DNA of 29,284 nt from contig JBHHYR010000026.1 in NCBI GenBank assembly GCA_046757585.1, positions 1 through 29,284 of the forward strand, written 5' to 3'. Each line of letters starts with the position of its first letter. Position 1 is the stretch's first letter. The translations under genes were made by a program, and so were the position numbers. The DNA is from JBHHYR01 sp046757585. GTDB taxonomy: Bacteria > Desulfobacterota > Binatia > HRBIN30. Positions 15,384 to 23,598 of the stretch are shown one piece after another. A model generated the notes under the pieces. That model had not been told where the DNA came from. It did not search any database and worked only from the letters and a program-made list of their open reading frames with translations.

Positions 15384-15410
15384 CCGCCGCACGGGGTCAA
15401 GCTGCGGCGG
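15384..15410. other. 8-bp stem-loop between the LPS operon and the cytochrome-barrel gene
   Basis: CCGCCGCA (15384-15391) and TGCGGCGG (15403-15410) are perfect complements with an 11-nt loop. It sits after the last LPS gene and before the cytochrome-barrel gene, so it could end the operon or shape the next leader. No T-tract is present. Confidence 0.35.
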
Positions 15411-15461
15411 GGCAGACCGCCGATACGGACCGCTTGGTGCTGCCTGCACGCGCTGAACCGG

Positions 15462-16469
15462 TCAGGTGAGCACGGCGGTCAACTTGGCCAGCACGGCGTC
15501 AGCAGTGATGTGTTTCATGCACACTCGCCCGATCGGGCAGCGCTTCAGGTAGCACGGCATGCACGGGGCTTGGCCGACGAGCACGCCGGTTTCGCTGCCC
15601 CACGGTGCCGAGCGGGCCGCACTCGTGGCGCCCCAGAGCGACACCACCGGGATCCCCGTAGCGGCCGCGATATGCATCGGACCCGAATCCGGTCCAAAGG
15701 CGGCGCGGGCCCGATGGAAAATACCGATCAGGTCCCGCAGCGTCGTTCGCCCAGTGAGGTTGAGCAGCGGTGCGCGGGCCGCGCGCGCGACAGCCGCAGC
15801 AAACGCGCTGTCCGCACTCCCACCCACTAACACTGTGCCCACATCTCTGGCGGCCAGCGCATCCACGACGGCGGCCGTGGTCTCCGCGAACCACAGGCGG
15901 CTCTCGCAGCTGGAGCCGACGAACGCCGCAACGAACGACGCACGCGCGCCGTCCAGCAGTGCGTCAGCGTGTTGCTGTTCTTGACCAGTGAGCCGCAATC
16001 CAAATGTGATCGGTGCCGGCGCCAGCTCGAGCCAGCTGGCAAAAGCGAGGAACTGCTGCAGCTTCGAGCTGAAGTGGGGCGCACGAGCGACCGTGTGGGT
16101 CTGGAACAGCCAGTTGCCTTCGCGAGAGTTGTGCCGGTGAAAGCCGAGGCGGAGGGGGGCCCCGGAGGCCCGGCTGATGATGCCGCTCTTGAGATGGCGT
16201 TGCAGGTCGAGGGTGAGGTGAGGGCGATGCGCGCGCACCTGGCGTACGAAGCGCAGGAAGGCGGGCAGACCACGGGGCCGGTCGAAGACAACGAGGGTGT
16301 CGAGTGCGGGGTGATGCAACAGCAACGGCGCAGCCGCCGGTTCCACGGCCCAGGCGATACGGGCGCCGGGGTAGCCCCGGCGCAGGCGGACAAGCAGCGG
16401 GAGCGCGCGAACAACGTCGCCGATCGCACCGAGGAGGACGACAAGGATACGCTCGGCGGTCACCCTCAC
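15462..16469 (-). CDS. glycosyltransferase family 9 (heptosyltransferase-like)
   Basis: A 335-residue GT9 (GT-B fold) enzyme, likely adding heptose or another sugar to the LPS core on the cytoplasmic face. The frame is open much further upstream (to 17051), but that part overlaps the kinase gene. The GTG at 16469 forms a GTGA overlap with the kinase stop and gives a normal N-terminus (ERILVVLLGAIGDVVRALP, Asp18 in the catalytic Asp position). Sugar-nucleotide features include GSSCESRLW (185-193), and the C-terminal signature FGPDSGPMHIAAATGIPVV (258-276) followed by LWGATS. A Cys-rich tail, CMPCYLKRCPIGRVC (303-317), resembles the one in the neighbouring WaaF. It is the last gene of the LPS operon. 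Donor and acceptor cannot be assigned. Confidence 0.9.
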   Translation of the reverse strand: MRVTAERILVVLLGAIGDVVRALPLLVRLRRGYPGARIAWAVEPAAAPLLLHHPALDTLVVFDRPRGLPAFLRFVRQVRAHRPHLTLDLQRHLKSGIISRASGAPLRLGFHRHNSREGNWLFQTHTVARAPHFSSKLQQFLAFASWLELAPAPITFGLRLTGQEQQHADALLDGARASFVAAFVGSSCESRLWFAETTAAVVDALAARDVGTVLVGGSADSAFAAAVARAARAPLLNLTGRTTLRDLIGIFHRARAAFGPDSGPMHIAAATGIPVVSLWGATSAARSAPWGSETGVLVGQAPCMPCYLKRCPIGRVCMKHITADAVLAKLTAVLT

Positions 16470-17227
16470 GGCCCGCTCTCCCGATACCCCGCCTCGACAT
16501 GTCGCAAGTCTGCGACGGTCACGCGCGCGCCCTGCGGATCCAACTTGCGGGCAGACCGGTGCAACCGCTCCAGATCCGCCTCCGGCCTGCCCCGCTGGTT
16601 CATCCGCGCACGGTCGAAGTCGATAAGCACCACCGCGGGCGTGCCCGCCACCTGAGTCGAACAAGGCGGCGGACAAATGAGGATGTTGTGCACGTTGAGA
16701 TCCGGATGCCGGCCACCGCTGTCGTGGAGCCGCCGAATCGCCCTCCCCACCTGTCGCATGACCACCTCCCGTTTCTCGATCGGCACCGCGTGCACGGCCC
16801 ATTCCCAGAACGTCCGGGTTTGCGACAGATAGCGGGTGGCGAGCCATCCCCGATAACAACCTGGCAGATGCCACCACACGGCCGCGCCGTAAACCTCGAC
16901 GGCGGGGGCGCCGCGGCGGCGTAGGGTTTCGGTGACACACAGTTCGCGAAACGGGCGCGGCCGCCAGCCGAAGTACGTGTCGCGCAGCAACCGAGCGGGC
17001 AGACCCCCTCGCCGGCATGGGCGCAGGACCACGGCACGGCCGTGCCGGCATACGACGCTGGTCCCCCCACGGCCCCCCGCGAAGCGACGGCTGATCTCCT
17101 GCATCCCATCGCGTCCGGCCGCCTGCAGCAGCGGCACCATCCAGCTGCGGACATCGGAGCGCACCAGGAACGTCGCCCGCTCACCCCGTACCCATTCGAA
17201 TCCGGGCGGAAGAACGATGCCGGTCAC
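16466..17227 (-). CDS. LPS core kinase of the Kdo-kinase/WaaP type
   Basis: A 253-residue lipopolysaccharide kinase-fold protein, expected to phosphorylate Kdo or heptose of the inner core, a role that stabilises the outer membrane. The catalytic loop HPDLNVHNIL (174-183, Asp176) and the metal-binding IDFDRAR (202-208, Asp203) match KdkA/WaaP-family kinases. An RPFREL helix and an Arg-rich N-terminal lobe precede them. The frame is open to 17377, but the GTG at 17227 overlaps the waaF stop as GTGA and leads straight into GIVLPPGFEWV, as in relatives. The stop overlaps the next glycosyltransferase in the same way. KdkA (Kdo 4-phosphorylation) is the closest analogy because the motif DLNxHNIL is shared, but a heptose kinase is not excluded. 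Confidence 0.82.
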   Translation of the reverse strand: MTGIVLPPGFEWVRGERATFLVRSDVRSWMVPLLQAAGRDGMQEISRRFAGGRGGTSVVCRHGRAVVLRPCRRGGLPARLLRDTYFGWRPRPFRELCVTETLRRRGAPAVEVYGAAVWWHLPGCYRGWLATRYLSQTRTFWEWAVHAVPIEKREVVMRQVGRAIRRLHDSGGRHPDLNVHNILICPPPCSTQVAGTPAVVLIDFDRARMNQRGRPEADLERLHRSARKLDPQGARVTVADLRHVEAGYRESGP

Positions 17228-18273
17228 GGGGGGGAGGCGGCACGGCGCGCCGTGGCCGACGCATCCTGCAGGAGCTGCGCCACGGCGGCCTGAACTTGCG
17301 CCGGCGTGATTGCCGTCATGCACGCATGCGTGCGCACCGGGCACCGTGCACCTCCGTGCCGGCTGCAGGGACGACACGATAGTTCGCGTTGCACAACGAG
17401 GGCGCGATCCGTGTACGGACCGTACCCCTGCGCCGGCGTAGTCGGGCCGAAGATGGCGACCACCGGCGTCTCCCGCGCCACCGCGATATGCATCGGGGCG
17501 CTGTCATTGGTAACCAGCATGCAGCACGCATCGATGGCAGCGATCAGCATGCCCAGATCGGTCTGCCCAACCAGGTTGATGACCGCTGTGCCCGTACGCT
17601 CCTCGATGGCTCCCGCGTAGCCAGTGTCCCCTCGAGCGCCGAGCAGGATGGGGGTGGCATGCTCGTCACGCGCGAGCGCGTTGATCAAGGCGGCGTAGCC
17701 GTCAACGGTCCACCGCTTCGTTGCCCAGGTTGAGCCCGGAGCCACGCCGACCAGACGCGCGCCCGGTGTGACGCCGCGCTGGCGTAGGAGCCTCTGGAAC
17801 CGTACGGTTGCTTCCGGCGAGCATGCCACGAACGGGCGCGTGGCGCAGCGCGCCGGATCGACGCCGAGTCCGGCAAGAATCGCCAGGTTCCGCTGCACGT
17901 CGTGGCTCGCTGCATCGCGCTGGACACAGCGGTGATAGAAGAACCAGCCGGCACTCGACCGAAAGCCGATCCGCTGCGGGATCCCGGCGGCCGCCAAGAG
18001 CCACGCCGTGCGAAAGGACTTGTGCAGCGCGAGCGCGCAATCAAACCGGCCGGCCCGCAACTGGCGCAGGACTCCCACGCTGCCGAAGCGACGGCGTTTG
18101 TCATCGGTGAGGACGGCGTCGACGGACGGATGACCGGCAAGCACACCCGCCGTCTCGGGCCGCACCAGGACGCTGACGTGCGTACCCGGGTCGTGCTGCC
18201 GGAGGGCAGCGTACACCGGGGTGCTCAGCACGACGTCGCCAAGGAAGCTGGTCTGCGCGACGATGATGCGCAT
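17224..18273 (-). CDS. waaF: ADP-heptose:LPS heptosyltransferase II
   Basis: A 349-residue GT9 enzyme that adds the second L-glycero-D-manno-heptose to the inner core. The N-terminus has the acceptor-side catalytic aspartate in SFLGDVVLSTP (Asp13). APGSTWATKRW at 178-188 includes the donor-phosphate-binding lysine (Lys186), and the C-terminal half has LVTNDSAPMHIA (253-264) and FGPTTPAQGYGP (275-286). A Cys-rich segment CRPCSRHGGARCPVRTHAC follows. The start is ATG at 18273, 110 bp after the Trm112-like gene, the largest gap in this part of the operon. Assignment as heptosyltransferase II rather than I rests on the GPTTPAQGYGP motif and general similarity. The presence of two GT9 enzymes suggests a heptose-containing core. 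Confidence 0.88.
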   Translation of the reverse strand: MRIIVAQTSFLGDVVLSTPVYAALRQHDPGTHVSVLVRPETAGVLAGHPSVDAVLTDDKRRRFGSVGVLRQLRAGRFDCALALHKSFRTAWLLAAAGIPQRIGFRSSAGWFFYHRCVQRDAASHDVQRNLAILAGLGVDPARCATRPFVACSPEATVRFQRLLRQRGVTPGARLVGVAPGSTWATKRWTVDGYAALINALARDEHATPILLGARGDTGYAGAIEERTGTAVINLVGQTDLGMLIAAIDACCMLVTNDSAPMHIAVARETPVVAIFGPTTPAQGYGPYTDRALVVQRELSCRPCSRHGGARCPVRTHACMTAITPAQVQAAVAQLLQDASATARRAASPP

Positions 18274-18383
18274 GGCCGATCCGGTAGCCGATCAGTGCGG
18301 CGGCGGGGCGCACGCTCTGCACGGCCGGCGCGCCTGACCCAGCCCGGTGTGCCGGTTGCCGCCAGCGAGCAGCCGCTGGCGTG

Positions 18384-18557
18384 TCATGATCCCAGCGGGA
18401 TCGCCTCGTCAATCAACATCACCGGGATGTCATCCTTGATCGGATACATCAGCTTGCATGCGTTGCAGACGAGGCCGTCCTGCGCCTCGGTGGGGTGCAC
18501 CTCTCCCTTGCACTTCGGGCAGGCAAGGATTTCCAACAGCTCTTTACTAATAGCCAT
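18384..18557 (-). CDS. Trm112 family small zinc-ribbon protein (UPF0434, YcaR-like)
   Basis: A 57-residue protein with a CPKC-(14)-CNAC zinc ribbon (Cys13, Cys16, Cys31, Cys34) and the family ending YPIKDDIPVMLIDEA. The ATG at 18557 is preferred over the longer frame from 18611 because GGAGGA lies about 7 nt upstream. The start overlaps the lpxK stop by 11 bp. The same neighbours (msbA-lpxK-ycaR) occur in Escherichia coli. Relatives of Trm112 activate methyltransferases in eukaryotes and archaea, but the bacterial role beside lpxK is not settled. Confidence 0.93.
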   Translation of the reverse strand: MAISKELLEILACPKCKGEVHPTEAQDGLVCNACKLMYPIKDDIPVMLIDEAIPLGS

Positions 18558-19653
18558 CTGCGTCCTCCTTCGTGTGTGATCGGCCCTCGGCGAGGCCGGC
18601 GCGCGCTGCAACCATACGGATCAACGCGTCGCCGTCATCGATCTGTGGGGTGATGCGGAGCGCCACCAATTTTCCTCTGGCGAACGGAAAGCGTTCCAGC
18701 TTGACGAGATCTTTTTCCGTCGTGACGACCAGCTCGACGTCGCGCGTCGCGCGGGAGATGTGTTGCCAATCGAGTAGGGTGTAATGGTGATGGTCGTTGA
18801 ACTCGAAGAATTCCGCGATTTGCGCGTCCCACCCGCGCACCGCGGCGAAGAAAGGGGCGGGCTCCGCGATGCCGGCAACGACGGCAACGCGGCGGCCGGA
18901 CAGTGCCCGCAGGGGCAGCTCACGCCATCGCCCTGCGTCCGACTCGATCAGTGCGGTAGGGGCGAACCGGGCGACGAACAAGGGTGTCGAAACGCCTGCC
19001 GCTGCCGGCACCGTGGTCGGGCGCTCGTCTGCCTTGTCGACGAACACCACCGCATCAGCTCGTCCGAGTGCGCTCTGCCGCTCGCGCAATGGGCCGGCCG
19101 GCAACACCGTCCTGCGATGTCCATCGATCAGCACAAGGTCAAAGTCGCGTGCGAGCGCCCGGTGCTGAAAGCCATCATCCAGGACCGCGACGTTACACCC
19201 GAGATGTTCCGCAGCGGCGACCCCCTCGGCACGCCGGCGGGCGGTGAGGACAGGCCCAGCGAAGCATTTCGCGAGCATCACCGCTTCGTCACCGGCCGTC
19301 TCGACGTCCACTTCAGGCCCGTTCCCCACGGACACCACAGTCACATGGCGGGCACGACCGCCGTAGCCGCGCAAGACAATGGCCACCCGTACGCCGGGAA
19401 CTGCCAACGCGCGCGCCAGCCACAGCGTGAGCGGCGTCTTGCCGCTACCCCCGACGGAGAGATTTCCCACGCTGACCACCGCGATCCGGGCGCGGTAGGT
19501 GCGCAGCACGCCAACCCGGTAACCGAGATTTCGCAGCGCTACACCGGTGGTGAAGAGGCCGCTGGCAGGCTGCAAGGCCAGCCACGCCGCCCAGCCGCCG
19601 AGGCCGCGGCGCGCCCAAACCGCTTCGCGGAGCTGGCTCGTCACACGCGACAT
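18547..19653 (-). CDS. lpxK: tetraacyldisaccharide 4'-kinase
   Basis: Inner-membrane-associated kinase that phosphorylates the lipid A disaccharide at the 4' position using ATP. The ATG at 19653, overlapping the waaA stop by 13 bp, gives a 368-residue protein of usual size; the frame is open to 19788 but that part has no family character. Walker A is in NLSVGGSGKTPLT (64-76; Lys72), preceded by an N-terminal amphipathic stretch (WAAWLALQPASGLFTTGVALRN) that is quoted only in part here. DDGFQHRALARDFDLVLID follows at about 164, then PAGPLRE. The ATG also lies close behind a Thr/Cys-coding end of waaA, so translation is probably coupled. Confidence 0.95.
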   Translation of the reverse strand: MSRVTSQLREAVWARRGLGGWAAWLALQPASGLFTTGVALRNLGYRVGVLRTYRARIAVVSVGNLSVGGSGKTPLTLWLARALAVPGVRVAIVLRGYGGRARHVTVVSVGNGPEVDVETAGDEAVMLAKCFAGPVLTARRRAEGVAAAEHLGCNVAVLDDGFQHRALARDFDLVLIDGHRRTVLPAGPLRERQSALGRADAVVFVDKADERPTTVPAAAGVSTPLFVARFAPTALIESDAGRWRELPLRALSGRRVAVVAGIAEPAPFFAAVRGWDAQIAEFFEFNDHHHYTLLDWQHISRATRDVELVVTTEKDLVKLERFPFARGKLVALRITPQIDDGDALIRMVAARAGLAEGRSHTKEDADGY

Positions 19654-21014
19654 GTCACTGGCTCCGACATGGCCTGGCGTATGAGCGCGACGGTCCGTTC
19701 CGCCACGGCCGCGTGTGCGGCCACGACCGTACGCGCCCGCGCACCCATGTGCGCGGCGGCCTCCGGGCAGGCAAGAAGACGCTGCCACTCCCGCCGTAAC
19801 TCCCGGGCATCGCTGACCCGTCTGGCACCGGCGCTTTCCAGCAGCGCCTGCGCTGCGGCGCTCACCTTGGCCGTGTGCGGGCCGAACAGCACCGGCTTCC
19901 CGAACAACGCTGGCTCCGACACGTTGTGTCCTCCGACCGCCACCAACGTCCCGCCCACGAACACCGCGGTCGCAGCCGGGAGGAGGGTGCGTAGTTCGCC
20001 GACGCTGTCAAGCAGCAGCACCTGCGTCGTCCGGCGCACGCTGCTGCGCACTGCGCTGCGTCGTTCATGGCGGAGCGCAGTGCGGTTGAGCAGCCGATTG
20101 ACCTCGTCGAAGCGCTCGGGGCGGCGCGGTGCCACCACCAGCAACAGCTCGGGGTACAGCGCCCACAGGCCGGCACAGGCATCGAGCACGAGTTGCTCCT
20201 CACCACGATGTGTGCTGGCGGCGATCAGCAACGGCCGGCCGGCAGTCAGAACGCGCACCTGTTGTCGTTCCGCCGTGTCAGCCGCGGCGGCGACCTCGCC
20301 GGCACACTTGAGGCTGCCCAACACTTGCACCCGAGCGACGGGGGCCCCGAGGGCAACGATGCGGGCCGCATCGGCGTCCGTTTGCATGGCGCAGGCACTC
20401 ACGTTCGATAGCACAGCCCGCGTCAAGCGGCCGAACCACCTGTAGCGCACCGCAGCACGCTCAGAGACGCGGCCGCTGACCATGAGACACGGCACGTGGT
20501 AGCGGGCGGCAGCACGGATCAGCGCAGGCCACATCTCCGTTTCCACGATCACCAGGCAGCGGGGCGCCAGGCGCCGCACGACACGATTGGCGATCCACCG
20601 AAGGTCGGCGGGCAGCAACATAACTGCATCCGGCGCCAGCCGCGCGCGAGCGGTGTTGCGCCCCGTCACGGTCGTCGTGGACACCACAACCGGCAGATCG
20701 GGTGCTTGGCGCCGCAGTTGTTGGACGAGCGGCTGCGCCGACAGCACCTCGCCCACCGAGGCCGCGTGTATCCAGATTGGGCGCCGGAGCCGGCGCACCC
20801 CTGCGGGCAGATGCCCGAGCCGCTCGCCCAGCCCGCGCCCGTGACGCGTGAGCAGCAACAGTGGTAGCAAGGGCGCGGCGGCCAGCCCCAAAAGGCTGCC
20901 GACCAGATCGTACACCGCGTAGCTCACGGCATGCGAGCCGGCCATCCGTTGCTCGGCGACCGGACCGACGTGCGACTGCGGCTCGGTGCCCGTGACTGCC
21001 CGCGGCTTGCTCAT
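19641..21014 (-). CDS. waaA: 3-deoxy-D-manno-octulosonic acid transferase
   Basis: GT30 enzyme adding Kdo from CMP-Kdo to lipid IVA on the inner face of the inner membrane. It has 457 residues. A hydrophobic anchor lies at about 35-57, WIHAASVGEV at 81-90 contains the catalytic Glu89, VETEMWP is at 157-163, and GGTLVAVGGHNVSEP and FGKPVLFGPH form the donor site near 355-380. The ATG at 21014 makes an ATGA overlap with the DUF374 stop, supporting this start even though the first 24 or so residues precede the anchor and look unconserved. The number of Kdo residues added (one, two or more) cannot be predicted from sequence. It overlaps lpxK downstream. Confidence 0.95.
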   Translation of the reverse strand: MSKPRAVTGTEPQSHVGPVAEQRMAGSHAVSYAVYDLVGSLLGLAAAPLLPLLLLTRHGRGLGERLGHLPAGVRRLRRPIWIHAASVGEVLSAQPLVQQLRRQAPDLPVVVSTTTVTGRNTARARLAPDAVMLLPADLRWIANRVVRRLAPRCLVIVETEMWPALIRAAARYHVPCLMVSGRVSERAAVRYRWFGRLTRAVLSNVSACAMQTDADAARIVALGAPVARVQVLGSLKCAGEVAAAADTAERQQVRVLTAGRPLLIAASTHRGEEQLVLDACAGLWALYPELLLVVAPRRPERFDEVNRLLNRTALRHERRSAVRSSVRRTTQVLLLDSVGELRTLLPAATAVFVGGTLVAVGGHNVSEPALFGKPVLFGPHTAKVSAAAQALLESAGARRVSDARELRREWQRLLACPEAAAHMGARARTVVAAHAAVAERTVALIRQAMSEPVTCRV

Positions 21015-21820
21015 CCTGCCACCTGAGATTCGGCCGCCTGCGTGATGGCGTCAAGGCGCGCCGCCAACAAGCGCCGCAAGCGTTCGACCTCATCGTCACC
21101 GGTATGGCGTGGCACCACGAGCGGCTCACCAACGACGTACACGACCCGGGAACCCGGCAGGGGAATCAGCAAGCGGTCCCACGTTCGGAGTTGCCGCTGG
21201 TGACGGGCGGCGTACGTGACCGGAAAGATCGGCGCACCAGTGATACGGGCGAGGTGGATGACACCCGGTTTGACCACCCCACGCGGTCCGTGCGGTCCGT
21301 CGGGCACGACCGCGAGACTGTATCCCTGACGGTAGGCGTCGACGAGCTGGAGGAAACCGCGGGTACCGCCGCGGGTGGCGGAACCTCGCACTGAACGGAT
21401 CCCCCAGCGTGCTAGGGCCCGTGTGGCGATTTCCCCATCGCGACTTGCACTGTTCATGATGCAGAATTTCTGTCCCTGTCGCGCGACCGGCATCAGCACC
21501 ACGCGGCTATGCCAGCAGGCGATGATGACCCGCTGCCCCTGCGCCCAGCGATCAAAGAGATCCGTGGCGTTAACGTATCGGATGCGGATGGTCCTGGCCA
21601 GTAACCGCAGGGTGCTGCTCAGCAAGAAGGGACTCACGGCGACCAGGATGCGCAGCAACCCGTTGCGCACCAGGCGGCGTGCCCCTGCTGCCAGCCGTTT
21701 TGGGGCGAGGCTGGAGGTGAGGGGAGGCGCGGCGGGCTTTCCGGGTCCTGGGCGCGGCGGGCGCAGCGACACCGTTGGTTCCCGGACGGAAGAAGGCTCG
21801 GCACGGCCTCGTAGCGCCAT
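21011..21820 (-). CDS. DUF374 lysophospholipid-acyltransferase-like protein
   Basis: A 269-residue DUF374 protein of the LPLAT-like fold. The acyltransferase His lies in ACWHSRVVLMP (101-111, His104), MNSASRDGE is at 122-130, and the conserved VPDGPHGPRGVVKPG is at 172-186. The first 45 residues are Pro/Arg-rich without family character, and no good ribosome site precedes the ATG at 21820, so a later start such as GTG at codon 51 is possible. It lies 17 bp after msbA and overlaps waaA by ATGA. Helicobacter/Campylobacter LpxJ, a late lipid A acyltransferase, has been described as part of this broad group (recalled), so a role adding a secondary acyl chain is plausible but unproven. No LpxL or LpxM homologue is in this window. 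Confidence 0.85.
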   Translation of the reverse strand: MALRGRAEPSSVREPTVSLRPPRPGPGKPAAPPLTSSLAPKRLAAGARRLVRNGLLRILVAVSPFLLSSTLRLLARTIRIRYVNATDLFDRWAQGQRVIIACWHSRVVLMPVARQGQKFCIMNSASRDGEIATRALARWGIRSVRGSATRGGTRGFLQLVDAYRQGYSLAVVPDGPHGPRGVVKPGVIHLARITGAPIFPVTYAARHQRQLRTWDRLLIPLPGSRVVYVVGEPLVVPRHTGDDEVERLRRLLAARLDAITQAAESQVAG

Positions 21821-21837
21821 TCGGGCAGACTCTGGCT

Positions 21838-23598
21838 CTAGTGCAACATCTTCGGCGCAACGGTGCCGGCTTCCTGGAACTGCAGGTCGTGCAGCTTGCG
21901 ATACTCGGCGTTGAGGGCCAGTAGCTCCGCGTGCGTGCCTTGCTCCACCAAGTGACCGTGCACGATGACGACGATGCGATCGGCGCGGCGGATGGTCGAC
22001 AAGCGGTGCGCGATCACCAGGGTGGTCCGGTTCCGCATCAACGTCTCCAGCGCGCGCTGCACCAGGCGTTCGGATTCATTGTCTAGTGCGGAGGTAGCCT
22101 CATCGAGCACCAGAATCGGCGCATCTTTCAGCAGGGCGCGTGCAATCGCCAGACGCTGGCGCTGGCCGCCCGACAGCTTGACACCCAGCTCGCCAATGAC
22201 CGTGTCATAGCCGTTCGGCAGCTCGAGGATGAACTCGTGCGCGTGTGCGGCCCGTGCCGCCGCGACAATCGCCGCCATGTCCTTGGTCACGTCGCCGTAT
22301 GCGATGTTGTTGCGCACCGTATCGTTGAACAGGAACGTGTGCTGCGTCACGACTGCCATCTGCGCCCGCAAACTGGCCAAGGTGTAGTCGCGAATATCGA
22401 CGCCGTCGATCGTGATGCGTCCTTCACCCACATCGTAGAAGCGCGGGATGAGATCGGCCAGCGTACTCTTTCCGCCGCCGCTCATGCCCACGAGCGCCAC
22501 GACCTCTCCGCAGCGGATGTCCAGATTGATGTTCCGCAGCACCCATTCGTGATCATAGCGGAAAGAGACGTTCTCGAATCGGATGCCGGAGCGCATGCCC
22601 TGCAGCTGGCGCGCGCGCGGTCGTTCCACCACGTCCGAACCCGTATCGAGCAGTTCCATGACTCGCTCGGCGGCGCCCAGAGCTTGCTGGATGATGGCGT
22701 TGGTTCTCGCCAAACCCTTGAACGGATCGTAGAGCAGGAAGAGAGCGGTCAGGAAGGCGAGGAACGATCCCTGCGTGCGGCCGCCCACGATCACACTGTA
22801 GCCCCCGTACCACACCACACCGGCGATGCCGAACGCTGCCAGGACTTCCATCATCGGATTCGTGAACGCCCGGATCCGCGTTCCCTTCATGTACAAGCGG
22901 AAGAGCCGTTCGTTCTCCTCCCCAAAGCGTTCCTTCTCGTACGCCTCCATGCCAAACGCCTTCACGACCCGATTGCCCTGAATGGTCTCCTGCAGGAGCA
23001 TGGTGAGGTTGCCCATCGATACCTGGCCCCTTCTGGAGAACGACCGCAGCCGTTTCGACAGCCGGACGATGGGCAACACGGAAGCGGGAAAGACGACGAA
23101 GGCAATCAGTGAAAGGAACCAATCCTGGTAAAAGGCGACTGCCACGAGGATCACCAGTGACGAGGCGTCCTTGAGCACGGAGGCGACGGCATCGGTGAGC
23201 GCCAGGCGTACGACAGCCACATCGTTGGTCACCCGCGAGACGATGGTACCCGTCGGGGTACGGTTGAAGAAAGACAGCGACAGGTGCTGAATGTGGTCGT
23301 TGAGCGCGTTGCGGAGATCCGCGACAATGCGCTGCCCGACGTAAGCCGTGAGATAGGTGCTACCAAACCCGACAACGCCGCGCAGCATGAAGGTGCCGAC
23401 AATGATTCCCGGCAGGACTTTCAAGGCGAACAGGTTTTTGGCGGTGAACACGTCATCGAAGATGTGGCGGATCAGAAACGGCATGATCCCATTGGTGGCG
23501 CTAAAGAGCAGCATGCAGAGCGTGGCCAGAACGAAGTGTGGCCACCAGTACGGCCGCAAGTAGGTGAGCAGCCGGCGGTAGAGCAGCGCCGGCTTCAT
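21838..23598 (-). CDS. msbA: lipid A export ABC transporter, ATP-binding/permease
   Basis: Half-size ABC exporter that flips lipid A-core across the inner membrane. In 586 residues the membrane domain (about 20-305) precedes an ATPase domain with Walker A GMSGGGKST (371-379), Q-loop in VVTQHTFLF (416-424), signature LSGGQ (475-479), Walker B ILVLDE (495-500) and the H-loop His531. All ATPase motifs are intact. The ATG at 23598 overlaps the lpxB stop by ATGA. Placement between lpxB and the Kdo transferase in an lpx operon supports lipid A as the substrate rather than another lipid or drug. It is of normal length. Confidence 0.95.
   Translation of the reverse strand: MKPALLYRRLLTYLRPYWWPHFVLATLCMLLFSATNGIMPFLIRHIFDDVFTAKNLFALKVLPGIIVGTFMLRGVVGFGSTYLTAYVGQRIVADLRNALNDHIQHLSLSFFNRTPTGTIVSRVTNDVAVVRLALTDAVASVLKDASSLVILVAVAFYQDWFLSLIAFVVFPASVLPIVRLSKRLRSFSRRGQVSMGNLTMLLQETIQGNRVVKAFGMEAYEKERFGEENERLFRLYMKGTRIRAFTNPMMEVLAAFGIAGVVWYGGYSVIVGGRTQGSFLAFLTALFLLYDPFKGLARTNAIIQQALGAAERVMELLDTGSDVVERPRARQLQGMRSGIRFENVSFRYDHEWVLRNINLDIRCGEVVALVGMSGGGKSTLADLIPRFYDVGEGRITIDGVDIRDYTLASLRAQMAVVTQHTFLFNDTVRNNIAYGDVTKDMAAIVAAARAAHAHEFILELPNGYDTVIGELGVKLSGGQRQRLAIARALLKDAPILVLDEATSALDNESERLVQRALETLMRNRTTLVIAHRLSTIRRADRIVVIVHGHLVEQGTHAELLALNAEYRKLHDLQFQEAGTVAPKMLH

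Noticed and set aside
16470..17051. N-terminal extension of the last GT9 gene
   Set aside because: Overlaps the conserved kinase gene entirely and has no family character; the GTGA overlap start gives a normal N-terminus.
18784..20445. Plus-strand open frame opposite lpxK and waaA
   Set aside because: Shadow frame of two well-supported genes; no domain seen.
22237..23112. Plus-strand open frame opposite msbA
   Set aside because: Antisense to a complete ABC transporter with all motifs; shadow frame.
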